From positions 1 to 18,485 of the forward strand of contig JAEDHT010000036.1 of assembly GCA_016296885.1 (NCBI GenBank): 18,485 bases of DNA. Direction: 5' to 3'. Shown in pieces: positions 7,363 through 14,013 of this stretch. Source of the DNA: Clostridiaceae bacterium. GTDB lineage: Bacteria; Bacillota; Clostridia; Oscillospirales; Acutalibacteraceae. The translations under genes and the position numbers were made by a program. Numbering within the stretch: the first letter of the stretch is position 1; each line of letters starts with the position of its first letter. Below the pieces are notes generated by a model that worked only from the letters and a program-made list of their open reading frames with translations, made no database searches and was not told the origin of the DNA.

Positions 7363-8717
7363 ATTTCCCATAAATCTTTTAAATCTATGTATGTATCATT
7401 ATTCAAATCAGCAGCAATCAAGTAATTTCCATCTAACTCATTTTCACTGCCCACCAGAATACCCATTTCCTTTTCTATATCATTTGAATTAATATTGCCT
7501 TCGCCTGTAATATCACCCGGTAATATAATTGTATACACCTTGTTATCACCATTCTTTAATTTAACCGTAACCTTAGTACCTGTTCCAATCTTACCTGACT
7601 TAATTTCTTTACCCGATATATTTTGACAATTTACTAGTTTTTCATTATCCAGTGATTTTACAAAGCCTGATAAAGTTGTTCCCTTTTCTATGAACGCAGT
7701 TTTTTCAAATTTAGGTTGACTTGTTGTGTCACTCCTTTTATCATTATTTGCCACACTACTATCAGATGAGATTCTTTCACTGCTATCTCTGCTCTCTATC
7801 CCAGACACACTAAGTGTGTTTCCGTTATTGAGCATCGCCACCGGCACCCCTCCGCACAGAGCTACATCTAAAATATCGCCCTTGAATGAATGTGTATCTA
7901 CCAATTCAAAGTTGTTGGTATACTCATACAATACGCCACCAGAGGCGAGATAAACTCTGTTGTTACCCGTGCATCCACTCGTAAATCCAGTGCCAAGGTT
8001 ATAACCTAAGTTAGAAGACAAATCGAATACACACCCGTTATCAAGAAGCACAAGGTTATCGCTTATAAATCTGATACTGGAACTATGCTTATCAGTGTAT
8101 ACCCACTCACTACTATAGCAGTTCTTATATCTCAAAAGATCGCCCTCTAACAATGCTACATAGCTTCCATTTGTGCTGGTTACAATACTGTTAATAACAT
8201 TACTAAAAGAAACTTTGGTTATATCATGATATGCATCTGTAATTTTAACGCAATTTTGTAGAATAGGGTCTTCAGAATATATCTTTTGTAATTTATCTAT
8301 ACACAAGGAATTGTAGCTAATGCTTCCGCACCTCACACAATCCACCTCATACAAGCTCGACAAAGAGTATCCTTTGTAAATGTAAATAGCCATACCACTA
8401 TCATAATCAGCATCACCATAATACGCAACATAAAAGCACCCATCAAAATATTCGAAAAAACATATCTCATATCCGGGATAAAAGCTTTCAGAGTTAACAT
8501 TATTTAGTGAATCATCAAGAGAAACCACGCTTACATAGTCATATCCACGGTGCATAGAATACACTCCGCCTGAATACGAAATTAGCCTATGATAATCATA
8601 TGAATAATAATCTATATCAAGATTAGCCGCTGATACCGCCGTATTATAAATTTGAATGAAAACTACCAGTATCATCACAGTGCTAATAATCAATTTCTTA
8701 AGGCAAGCAATCTTCAT
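7347..8717 (-). CDS. Secreted propeller-like protein with C-terminal dockerin-like module
   Basis: A 456-residue exported protein. The N-terminus (lysines, then a hydrophobic run to about residue 25, then AVSA) is a signal peptide. Residues about 32-305 are rich in Tyr, Ser and Gly with recurring short strands (GGVYSMHRGY, GCFYVAYYGD, GSYVALLEGD, GGVLYEYTNN), suggesting a beta-propeller or similar repeat fold; I cannot assign a family. A Ser/Asp-rich linker (about 308-330) leads to a small beta domain, then a dockerin-like pair of Ca-binding segments in the last 56 residues. The first loop is weak (DITGEGNINSND, Thr and Glu at usual Asn/Asp positions); the second is canonical (DLNNDTYIDLKD). 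Dockerins bind cohesins in cellulosome- or amylosome-like complexes, but no cohesin is in the window. This ATG has no good Shine-Dalgarno. A better-placed start at 8762 is in frame but separated by a TAA at 8727-8729. Confidence 0.75.
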   Translation of the reverse strand: MKIACLKKLIISTVMILVVFIQIYNTAVSAANLDIDYYSYDYHRLISYSGGVYSMHRGYDYVSVVSLDDSLNNVNSESFYPGYEICFFEYFDGCFYVAYYGDADYDSGMAIYIYKGYSLSSLYEVDCVRCGSISYNSLCIDKLQKIYSEDPILQNCVKITDAYHDITKVSFSNVINSIVTSTNGSYVALLEGDLLRYKNCYSSEWVYTDKHSSSIRFISDNLVLLDNGCVFDLSSNLGYNLGTGFTSGCTGNNRVYLASGGVLYEYTNNFELVDTHSFKGDILDVALCGGVPVAMLNNGNTLSVSGIESRDSSERISSDSSVANNDKRSDTTSQPKFEKTAFIEKGTTLSGFVKSLDNEKLVNCQNISGKEIKSGKIGTGTKVTVKLKNGDNKVYTIILPGDITGEGNINSNDIEKEMGILVGSENELDGNYLIAADLNNDTYIDLKDLWEMGKVN

Positions 8718-8726
8718 ATTAGATTT

Positions 8727-8762
8727 TTATTTATTCATTAAAAACCTTTTTATATTTTTCAT
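8727..8762 (-). CDS. 11-codon upstream ORF, or interrupted N-terminus of the dockerin gene
   Basis: On the minus strand an ATG at 8762, preceded by AGAGGTGA (8778-8771) with eight-base spacing, opens the peptide MKNIKRFLMNK and ends at TAA. The frame is the same as the dockerin-protein ORF, whose ATG at 8717 follows nine bases after the stop. Either it is a leader peptide allowing translational coupling or re-initiation, or the true gene starts here and has acquired a nonsense codon. A TATAAT (8801-8796) lies upstream without a clear -35. Confidence 0.5.
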   Translation of the reverse strand: MKNIKRFLMNK

Positions 8763-8860
8763 ATCACAAGTCACCTCTAGCCATAGTGTAGATTTATTAT
8801 ATACAATAGAATGTCTTGCATAATTTGACATCTTTTGTGTATTTTCGACATTATAATACT

Positions 8861-8893
8861 AAAAAAACACCGCCTAAACGTAAAGCTTAGGCG
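8861..8893 (-). terminator. Rho-independent terminator of tRNA-Pro
   Basis: On the minus strand CGCCTAAGC (8893-8885) pairs with GTTTAGGCG (8879-8871) through nine positions including a GU pair. It has a five-base loop and then GTG and a run of T (8867-8861). It begins six bases after the tRNA CCA end. Confidence 0.85.
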
Positions 8894-8898
8894 AATAA

Positions 8899-8975
8899 TG
8901 GTCCGAGTGACTGGAGTCGAACCAGCGGCCTCTTGAACCCCATTCAAGCGCGCTACCAAACTGCGCCACACCCGG
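8899..8975 (-). tRNA. tRNA-Pro, anticodon GGG
   Basis: A complete 77-nt cloverleaf with encoded CCA. Acceptor arms CCGGGTG and CACTCGG pair over seven positions with one GU. The D stem is GCGC/GCGC, the anticodon stem CTTGA/TCAAG encloses loop ATGGGGT (anticodon GGG with G37), and the T arm is GCTGG-TTCGACT-CCAGT. The discriminator is A. It has its own promoter and terminator, so it is a single-gene unit. Confidence 0.96.
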
Positions 8976-8997
8976 ATAGTTTTCATACATCTGTAGT

Positions 8998-9026
8998 ATT
9001 ATAGCATAGTCGGGGCAAGATTTCAA
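8998..9026 (-). promoter_or_regulatory. Sigma-A type promoter of tRNA-Pro
   Basis: On the minus strand: -35 TTGAAA (9026-9021), exactly 17-bp spacer, consensus -10 TATAAT (9003-8998). A GC-rich tract lies within the spacer. It ends 22 bp before the tRNA 5' end. Confidence 0.85.
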
Positions 9027-9043
9027 TAGGTTTTGTCATAGTA

Positions 9044-9086
9044 ATAAAAAAACTTCCCAAAAATTGGAACTAACTTTCGGGAAGTT
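9044..9086 (-). terminator. Rho-independent terminator of ligA
   Basis: On the minus strand AACTTCCC (9086-9079) pairs with GGGAAGTT (9058-9051), followed by a run of T (9050-9044). It begins 12 bp after the ligA stop codon. Confidence 0.85.
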
Positions 9087-9098
9087 GATATATTATTT

Positions 9099-11081
9099 TC
9101 ATTTCATCATAGCATTAAACTCGTCTTCACTGATAACAGCAACACCAAGAGAAACTGCTTTGGTCAGCTTGCTACCGGCATCTTCGCCGGCTAGTACATA
9201 GTCTGTCTTTTTAGAAACAGATGAGCTTACCTTGCCTCCCATACTCTCTATTATTGCCGCAGCATCATTTCTCTTGTAAGTGGGAAGAGTGCCTGTAAGC
9301 ACAAAGGTTTTACCTGTGAATATTCCATCTTTCGCTCGACTTTCAAGCGGAGCCATTTTAACGCCACAGTCACGCAAGTTATTTATCAAATGATGAGTTC
9401 CATCCAATCTAAAATAGTCATACACACTTTGTGCCATTATGTCTCCAAAACCATCTATAGATTTTATCTCTTCAAAAGAAGCATTAATTATGCTTTCTAT
9501 AGAAAGAAAATGCTCACACAATAGCTTTGCGGCCTTAACACCTATATGACGAATACCCAAGGCAAATATCACACGATACAACTCATTATCCTTGGATTTT
9601 TCTATTGATTTTATCAGGTTATCAGCAGATTTTTCGCCCATACGCTCAAGCTTTGCTATGTCCTCTGATTTAAGCCTATAAATATCCACCGGCGTCTCGA
9701 TTAATCCTTTATTGACAAATGCTTCTAACACTGCCTCACCCATTCCATCTATATTCATTGCATCCTTACTAACAAAATGAATTAGATTTCGCATTATCTG
9801 TGCTGGACATTCGGTATTTGTACATCTTATTACAGCTTCATCATCATATCGCACAGCCGGTGAGCCACAGCATGGACACTTATCAGGAAATACATAGGGA
9901 ACTGAGTTCTCGCCGTGCTTTTTCACACAAAGTACTTCAGGGATAATTTCCCCAGCTTTACGGATAAGCACAGTATCGCCTATTCTAATATCCTTTTCTG
10001 CGATAAAATCAGCATTGTGAAGCACAGCACGGCTGACCTCTGTGCCGGCCAGTTGTACAGGCTCAAACACGCCTGTTGGAGTTAGTGCACCCGTCCTACC
10101 TACGTTTATTTCTATATCAAGAAGTACAGTTTCTTTTTCTTCAGGCGGATATTTATATGCCTCTGCCCACTTAGGATATTTTGCAGTGCTACCCAAAGTT
10201 TTTCTCTGCTCAAAGTCGTTCACTTTTACCACAGCACCGTCTATACCATATCCAAGCTTTCCTCTCATATCGCCAATTCGTGCAATTTCCTCAAGCGCAC
10301 CATCTATATCTTCATAAGAATTGCAAAATGGAGGTATCGGAAATCCCAGTTCTTTAAGCAATCGCATAGATTCTGTATGGGAGTTGATTTCAACACCCTC
10401 AACCTGCTGTATGTTAAAAATAAATATATCGAGATCACGCTCTTTTGTGATCGAAGCATTCTTTTGGCGTAAAGAACCGGCAGCGGCATTTCGTGGATTT
10501 TTAAAGGTTTTCTCCTCGTTCTCTTCCTGTCTTTTGCAAAGCTTCTCAAAACTGCTTTCAGACATATACACCTCGCCACGCACCTCTATATAAGGTAATG
10601 GCTTCTTTAGTCTTTTAGGTAAAGATTTAATCGTCTTTAAGTTCTCGGTGATATCTTCTCCTGTGACACCATCACCTCGGGTTGAACCTCGCACAAAGAA
10701 ACCGTTAACATACTCCGCCGACACAGAAAGCCCATCAAACTTAGGCTCTACTACGTACCTAGGATTGCTCACAACTGATCTCACACGCTTATCAAATGCA
10801 CGCATCTCATCATCTGAGAATGCATCATGCAAACTTTCCATAGGCACAGCGTGCACAACCGGAGCAAACTTTTCACCGGCATTGCCACCAACAGTCTTTG
10901 TAGGAGAATCAGGTGCATCCAATTCAGGATACGCTAGTTCCAACTCCTCAAGTCTTTTGAGCATCATATCATAAGTATAGTCATCTATCTCAGGAGCGTC
11001 GTTGTTATAATATTTGTCATTATGATATCTTATCTCTCTGCGTAATTTTTCTATCTCTACCTTTGCTGTTACAAAATCCAT
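9099..11081 (-). CDS. ligA: NAD-dependent DNA ligase LigA
   Basis: Seals nicks in replication and repair using NAD+. The start is taken at the ATG at 11081 (660 residues) rather than an in-frame ATG at 11120 that lies inside the preceding gene. With this start the adenylated lysine of VVEPKFDGLS is Lys114, matching the usual family position (about 115). Domains in order are: Ia (HNDKYY, about 20-25), nucleotidyltransferase with KFDG and a later GYGIDGAVVKV segment, OB fold (VGRTGALTPTGVFEPV), a four-Cys zinc finger (CPCCG...CTNTECP), helix-hairpin-helix repeats (MGEKSADNLIKSIEKSK, FGDIMAQSV), and a C-terminal BRCT domain (GKTFVLTGTLPTYKRNDA to the end). It starts 16 bp after the stop of the glycosyltransferase-like gene and is probably co-transcribed with it. 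Confidence 0.97.
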   Translation of the reverse strand: MDFVTAKVEIEKLRREIRYHNDKYYNNDAPEIDDYTYDMMLKRLEELELAYPELDAPDSPTKTVGGNAGEKFAPVVHAVPMESLHDAFSDDEMRAFDKRVRSVVSNPRYVVEPKFDGLSVSAEYVNGFFVRGSTRGDGVTGEDITENLKTIKSLPKRLKKPLPYIEVRGEVYMSESSFEKLCKRQEENEEKTFKNPRNAAAGSLRQKNASITKERDLDIFIFNIQQVEGVEINSHTESMRLLKELGFPIPPFCNSYEDIDGALEEIARIGDMRGKLGYGIDGAVVKVNDFEQRKTLGSTAKYPKWAEAYKYPPEEKETVLLDIEINVGRTGALTPTGVFEPVQLAGTEVSRAVLHNADFIAEKDIRIGDTVLIRKAGEIIPEVLCVKKHGENSVPYVFPDKCPCCGSPAVRYDDEAVIRCTNTECPAQIMRNLIHFVSKDAMNIDGMGEAVLEAFVNKGLIETPVDIYRLKSEDIAKLERMGEKSADNLIKSIEKSKDNELYRVIFALGIRHIGVKAAKLLCEHFLSIESIINASFEEIKSIDGFGDIMAQSVYDYFRLDGTHHLINNLRDCGVKMAPLESRAKDGIFTGKTFVLTGTLPTYKRNDAAAIIESMGGKVSSSVSKKTDYVLAGEDAGSKLTKAVSLGVAVISEDEFNAMMK

Positions 11082-11097
11082 ATGATCATTCCATTCA

Positions 11098-12042
11098 TTA
11101 TTTGTATAGATGTGGTGCAAGTTTCCATAGTATTATGCGCCTCTTTAGCCTTCTTGATGTGTATCTGCCGGAATAAATATATTCGTCATAACCCTTTGAC
11201 CGCAGAGCATTTTTAATAGCACTTACAGTGTATTTCTCTTTTAGCAGTGTGTCTACACAAGACAATATACACGAAGGCAATTTCTCCTGCATAATCACAT
11301 TGTACATATGCTTATAATTTGCATTTGATGAAGATAAAATACTCCTCAATGAAAGGATATTTTCGATTCGCTCAAAGCACTTTTTTTCATCTGTAGGCTC
11401 TGATGTAGCTTTTGGTGCCTCATAATCTGTTGTTCTCTTCATCTTAGCAGAACTCACAGATATTTTATCACACTTTATCAGGGCTTTGTAAATAAAATCC
11501 TCACTGTAACCGTATTTCAAAGTTTCTGAGAAATATATCTTCTTCTCTCTAACTGACTCTGCCAAAATCATAAGCGAAGCAATATCACAAGTCAGCTTGC
11601 CATAAGTAACCGCATCAAACACATCTAAAGCTGTGTTATCATCATATATGATCACATCTTTTTTTATATAGCTTGGTGCAGTACCAAAAATAAACTCGCT
11701 GTCCTTTGCCACAGCATCTTTATAATAATCAGCAATACATTCAAGAAAAAGCTTTCTCGGAAAAACAAAGGTAATATACTTGCCATGGGCTTTATCTATG
11801 GCACAATTAAGAGCATATCCGGGTATGTCGCTTCCACATTTTATGACAGAACCATTTAACTTTTGCTCTTTAATAGAATTCAGCGCAGAAAGCACACTGT
11901 TGTCGGTAGAGCAGATATCTGTGGCAAGAATTTCAAAGCTTAGTCCGGAAAGCTTTTCGGATATTGCTTTAAAAACAGCATCCACATGGTCTTCTATGTT
12001 TTTTATCGGCACTATAACAGAGAGATCTATAATATCCTGCAT
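11098..12042 (-). CDS. Glycosyltransferase family 2-like protein lacking the DxD motif
   Basis: A 314-residue protein starting at the ATG at 12042, with GGGGTGA five bases upstream; an in-frame GTG at 12051 lies inside that site. Residues about 5-110 follow a GT-A (GT2) pattern: LSVIVPIKNIEDHVDAVFKA, then FEILATDICSTDNS, then ALNCAIDKAHGKYITFVFP. In active GT2 enzymes the strand after GKYI ends in a DxD/DDD metal and nucleotide-sugar binding motif; here it reads VFPRK, so the key acidic residues are missing. The EILATDICSTDNS segment does keep the early Asp and the DxSTDxS pattern. The C-terminal half (110-314) is helical and charged, ends in a basic stretch (SRRLKRRIILWKL), and matches nothing I know. 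No membrane segment is visible. It may be catalytically dead or have a diverged function. Confidence 0.65.
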   Translation of the reverse strand: MQDIIDLSVIVPIKNIEDHVDAVFKAISEKLSGLSFEILATDICSTDNSVLSALNSIKEQKLNGSVIKCGSDIPGYALNCAIDKAHGKYITFVFPRKLFLECIADYYKDAVAKDSEFIFGTAPSYIKKDVIIYDDNTALDVFDAVTYGKLTCDIASLMILAESVREKKIYFSETLKYGYSEDFIYKALIKCDKISVSSAKMKRTTDYEAPKATSEPTDEKKCFERIENILSLRSILSSSNANYKHMYNVIMQEKLPSCILSCVDTLLKEKYTVSAIKNALRSKGYDEYIYSGRYTSRRLKRRIILWKLAPHLYK

Positions 12043-12070
12043 TGATGTCACCCCATGATCAAAAAATAGG

Positions 12071-12084
12071 TTACAAACTTGTAA
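12071..12084. promoter_or_regulatory. Possible operator, imperfect palindrome TTACAA-AC-TTGTAA
   Basis: A 6+6 inverted repeat with a two-base centre sits at the expected transcription start of the glycosyltransferase-ligA promoter. A further TTGTAA half-site follows at 12089-12094. Binding by a repressor is possible, but in such AT-rich DNA the repeat may be chance. Confidence 0.25.
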
Positions 12085-12087
12085 TAA

Positions 12088-12116
12088 ATTGTAACATAAA
12101 TCATTTATAAATTCAA
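12088..12116 (-). promoter_or_regulatory. Sigma-A type promoter for the glycosyltransferase-like gene and ligA
   Basis: On the minus strand: -35 TTGAAT (12116-12111), 17-bp spacer, -10 TACAAT (12093-12088). It lies 46 bp upstream of the ATG at 12042. Confidence 0.6.
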
Positions 12117-12227
12117 TAGCAAAAATATTTTATAAAAATAATTAATTTAAATTTAAGAGAATAAAAGAGTATATGAAAGTATTCGAAAGATTAACCCTTG
12201 TATGGTTAAAAAAGTGCAAAAAAAGTG

Positions 12228-12256
12228 TTGACAAGCACAATTATGTGTGATATCAT
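12228..12256 (+). promoter_or_regulatory. Sigma-A type promoter of rplM-rpsI
   Basis: Consensus -35 TTGACA (12228-12233), 17-bp spacer, -10 TATCAT (12251-12256). The inferred start near 12263 gives a leader of about 70 nt. The stretch 12117-12227 between this and the divergent promoter is AT-rich with no other signal seen. Confidence 0.85.
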
Positions 12257-12261
12257 ACTTA

Positions 12262-12333
12262 GGCAATGCGGGGATTGCGCAATTTTGGCGCATTTTCCGG
12301 AATTTATAAATTTAATCCGGGAGGAATAACGAA
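12262..12333 (+). promoter_or_regulatory. Structured 5' leader of rplM, candidate L13 autoregulatory element
   Basis: The leader can fold as AATGCG (12265-12270) with CGCATT (12289-12294), enclosing ATTG-CG-CAAT. Two mutually exclusive alternatives are GCAAT/ATTGC (12263-12278) and TGCGC/GCGCA (12276-12292). A second hairpin, CCGGA (12297-12301) with TCCGG (12316-12320), takes up the first two G of the Shine-Dalgarno GGGAGGA (12319-12325). An L13 leader at this position is known in Firmicutes; whether this matches that RNA family was not tested. Confidence 0.5.
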
Positions 12334-12762
12334 ATGTCTACTTTTATGGCAAAAAAGGGCGAAGTAGAGCGCAAGTGGTATGTACTTGACGCAGCAGGTA
12401 AGCCATTAGGTCGAGTTGCAGTTCAGGCTGCTAAGTTGCTCAGAGGTAAGCATAAGCCTACTTTCACTCCACACGTTGATTGCGGAGATCACGTAATCAT
12501 TATCAACTGTGAGAAGGCTGTTCTCACTGGTAATAAGCTCACACAGAAGCATTATTATCGTCACACAGGTTATATTGGTCATTTAAAGGCCACCAGATAT
12601 GATACACTTATGTCTGAAAATCCAACAAAGGCTATGGAGCTTGCTGTTAAGGGTATGATCCCTAGCAACACAATTGGTCGTGCAGCACTTACAAGACTTC
12701 GTCTTTACAAGGGCAACGAGCACATCCATCAGGCACAAAAGCCAGAAGCTTGGGAAATGTAA
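12334..12762 (+). CDS. rplM: 50S ribosomal protein L13
   Basis: A 142-residue universal ribosomal protein of the large subunit that binds 23S rRNA early in assembly. The product shows the family's full length and hallmarks: RKWYVLDAAGKPLGRVA near the N-terminus, LLRGKHKPTFTPHVDCGDHVIIINCEKAVLTGNK in the core, and YYRHTGYIG. The C-terminal MLPxN-type region reads GMIPSNTIGRAALTRLRLYKGNEHIHQAQKPE. The start is fixed by GGGAGGA eight bases upstream. It forms a two-gene operon with rpsI. Codon use is biased toward highly expressed gene codons (many aag, cgt, ggt) compared with its neighbours. Confidence 0.98.
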   Translation: MSTFMAKKGEVERKWYVLDAAGKPLGRVAVQAAKLLRGKHKPTFTPHVDCGDHVIIINCEKAVLTGNKLTQKHYYRHTGYIGHLKATRYDTLMSENPTKAMELAVKGMIPSNTIGRAALTRLRLYKGNEHIHQAQKPEAWEM

Positions 12763-12779
12763 GAGGGGAGGCAATTTAA

Positions 12780-13181
12780 ATGTACGATAAGACACCATTT
12801 TTCTATGGAACAGGCAGAAGAAAAAGTTCTGTTGCCAGAGTAAGACTTTATAAAGGCACAGGCAAAATCACAATCAACGATAGAGATATCGATAACTATT
12901 TTGGCCTTGAAACACTTAAGCTCATCGTTCGTCAGCCATTGGCATTGACAAACACAACTGACAGCTTTGACGTAGTATGCAGAGTTGCAGGCGGCGGTGT
13001 TACAGGTCAGGCAGGTGCAATCCGTCATGGTATCGCTAGAGCATTGCTCCAGTATGACAGCGAAGCACTCAGACCAAAGCTCAAGAGAGCAGGTTTCCTC
13101 ACTCGCGACCCAAGAATGAAAGAGCGTAAGAAATACGGCCTCAAAGCCGCAAGACGCGCACCTCAGTTCTCAAAGAGATAA
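12780..13181 (+). CDS. rpsI: 30S ribosomal protein S9
   Basis: A 133-residue small-subunit protein whose C-terminal tail reaches the P-site tRNA. It contains YGTGRRKSSVARVRL at the N-terminus, VAGGGVTGQAGAIRHGIARALL in the centre, and ends with ERKKYGLKAARRAPQFSKR, the conserved basic tail ending in Lys-Arg. It starts 17 bp after rplM with GGGGAGG upstream, and is followed by a terminator. The rplM-rpsI order is the usual bacterial arrangement. Confidence 0.98.
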   Translation: MYDKTPFFYGTGRRKSSVARVRLYKGTGKITINDRDIDNYFGLETLKLIVRQPLALTNTTDSFDVVCRVAGGGVTGQAGAIRHGIARALLQYDSEALRPKLKRAGFLTRDPRMKERKKYGLKAARRAPQFSKR

Positions 13182-13202
13182 TTATTTTATCTTGTATTTC
13201 AG

Positions 13203-13238
13203 CTCCAAAGTCAGCAATGGCTTTGGAGTTTTTGTTTT
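13203..13238 (+). terminator. Rho-independent terminator of rplM-rpsI
   Basis: CTCCAAAG (13203-13210) pairs with CTTTGGAG (13221-13228) around a 10-base loop, followed by TTTTTGTTTT. It starts 21 bp after the rpsI stop codon. Confidence 0.9.
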
Positions 13239-13282
13239 ACATTTTAGAAACAATTATTGATATTTTCAAAAACTTGAATATT

Positions 13283-13304
13283 TTGGTGTGTAAATTTTCA
13301 CCAA
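13283..13304. repeat. Short inverted repeat TTGGTG/CACCAA
   Basis: Six-base arms around a 10-base loop in the rpsI-dpaB intergenic region, with no T run behind it. A weak hairpin of unknown function. Confidence 0.35.
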
Positions 13305-13343
13305 GAAAGTTTATATGTAGGATTAAAGTCAACATCAAAATCA

Positions 13344-13375
13344 AAGACGGTTGAGTTTTTATGCTCAGCCGTCTT
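13344..13375. repeat. Strong 12-bp stem-loop, possible terminator of dpaB
   Basis: AAGACGGTTGAG (13344-13355) pairs fully, with one GU, with CTCAGCCGTCTT (13364-13375) around an eight-base loop. On the minus strand it is followed by TGATTTTGATG, only moderately T-rich, so it could end dpaAB transcripts. On the plus strand no T run follows. It may instead be part of a small RNA. Confidence 0.5.
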
Positions 13376-13396
13376 GCTACTTCGGTTTGTGTAGAA

Positions 13397-13435
13397 CAGG
13401 ATTATCATTATGAGATAATCCTGCTATTTTTTATC
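13397..13435 (+). terminator. Stem-loop with T run between rpsI and dpaB
   Basis: CAGGATTATC (13397-13406) pairs perfectly with GATAATCCTG (13414-13423) around a seven-base loop. On the plus strand CTATTTTTTAT follows, the form of an intrinsic terminator. It lies about 160 bp beyond the rpsI terminator and 20 bp from the dpaB stop, so it may block readthrough into dpaB or end an independent plus-strand RNA. Confidence 0.6.
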
Positions 13436-13443
13436 TGTTTATA

Positions 13444-14013
13444 TCAAATCAACACAGGTTGCAGTTGCTGATGTGAGAGTGCCATCGGAACACTCTGCTC
13501 CATTAGATTAAATCTTGCAACGAGTGAATTAGGCTTTTTGTCTGGTGCATCCTGATATAATGGCACAAAAAAGATATTCTTCGTGTTAATCAATCTGCCA
13601 AAGTTCTGTGCAGATGCCCCAAGTGCATCATTTGTGCAAAGTGCAATCAACACCGGTCTGCCAATTCTCAAATGACTTTTTGCAGCCATTGTGACCGGTG
13701 TATCAGTAATACCGTTACAAAGCTTGGCTAAAGTATTTCCTGTGCAAGGTGCTATCACCAGCAGATCACACATCTTCTTAGGTCCTATAGGCTCAGCATC
13801 AACTATTGTATCTATAATTGAATTTGGAGTAATTTTAGCGATTTTCTCTTTTAATGATTTCGCTGTGCCAAACCTTGTATCTGTGGTCGATGAATTATAT
13901 GAAAGTATCGGGATTATGTTGTAGCCATCGTGCACGAGATTTTCCATCTGCTCCAGTGTTTCTTTGTGAGTACAAAAAGAACCACATATTGCATATCCAA
14001 CATTAATACTCAT
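13444..14013 (-). CDS. dpaB: Dipicolinate synthase subunit B
   Basis: The flavoprotein-like subunit (SpoVFB) that works with DpaA in the mother cell to make dipicolinic acid, the spore-core calcium chelator. The 189-residue product starts VGYAICGSFCTHKETLEQMENL. It carries the CDLLVIAPCTGNTLAKLCNGITDTPVTMAAKSHLR segment typical of the flavin-dependent decarboxylase-like fold, then RPVLIALCTNDALGASAQN, all near-signature for this family. The ATG overlaps the dpaA stop by four bases (ATGA), so the two genes are translationally coupled; GGAGGGG precedes it. Its presence indicates a DpaAB route rather than the EtfA-based route of some Clostridium species. Confidence 0.95.
   Translation of the reverse strand: MSINVGYAICGSFCTHKETLEQMENLVHDGYNIIPILSYNSSTTDTRFGTAKSLKEKIAKITPNSIIDTIVDAEPIGPKKMCDLLVIAPCTGNTLAKLCNGITDTPVTMAAKSHLRIGRPVLIALCTNDALGASAQNFGRLINTKNIFFVPLYQDAPDKKPNSLVARFNLMEQSVPMALSHQQLQPVLI

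Noticed and set aside
8825..8857. Plus-strand TTGACA and TATAAT pair
   Set aside because: The spacing is 21 bp, too long for sigma-A, and it would only drive antisense RNA into the tRNA unit.
8777..8986. 69-residue minus-strand ORF across the tRNA
   Set aside because: It is the translation of tRNA-Pro and its terminator; the tRNA fold, promoter and terminator explain the region.
9099..11081. Long plus-strand ORFs antisense to ligA
   Set aside because: Shadows of a complete ligA gene with all domains; no start signals or recognisable products.
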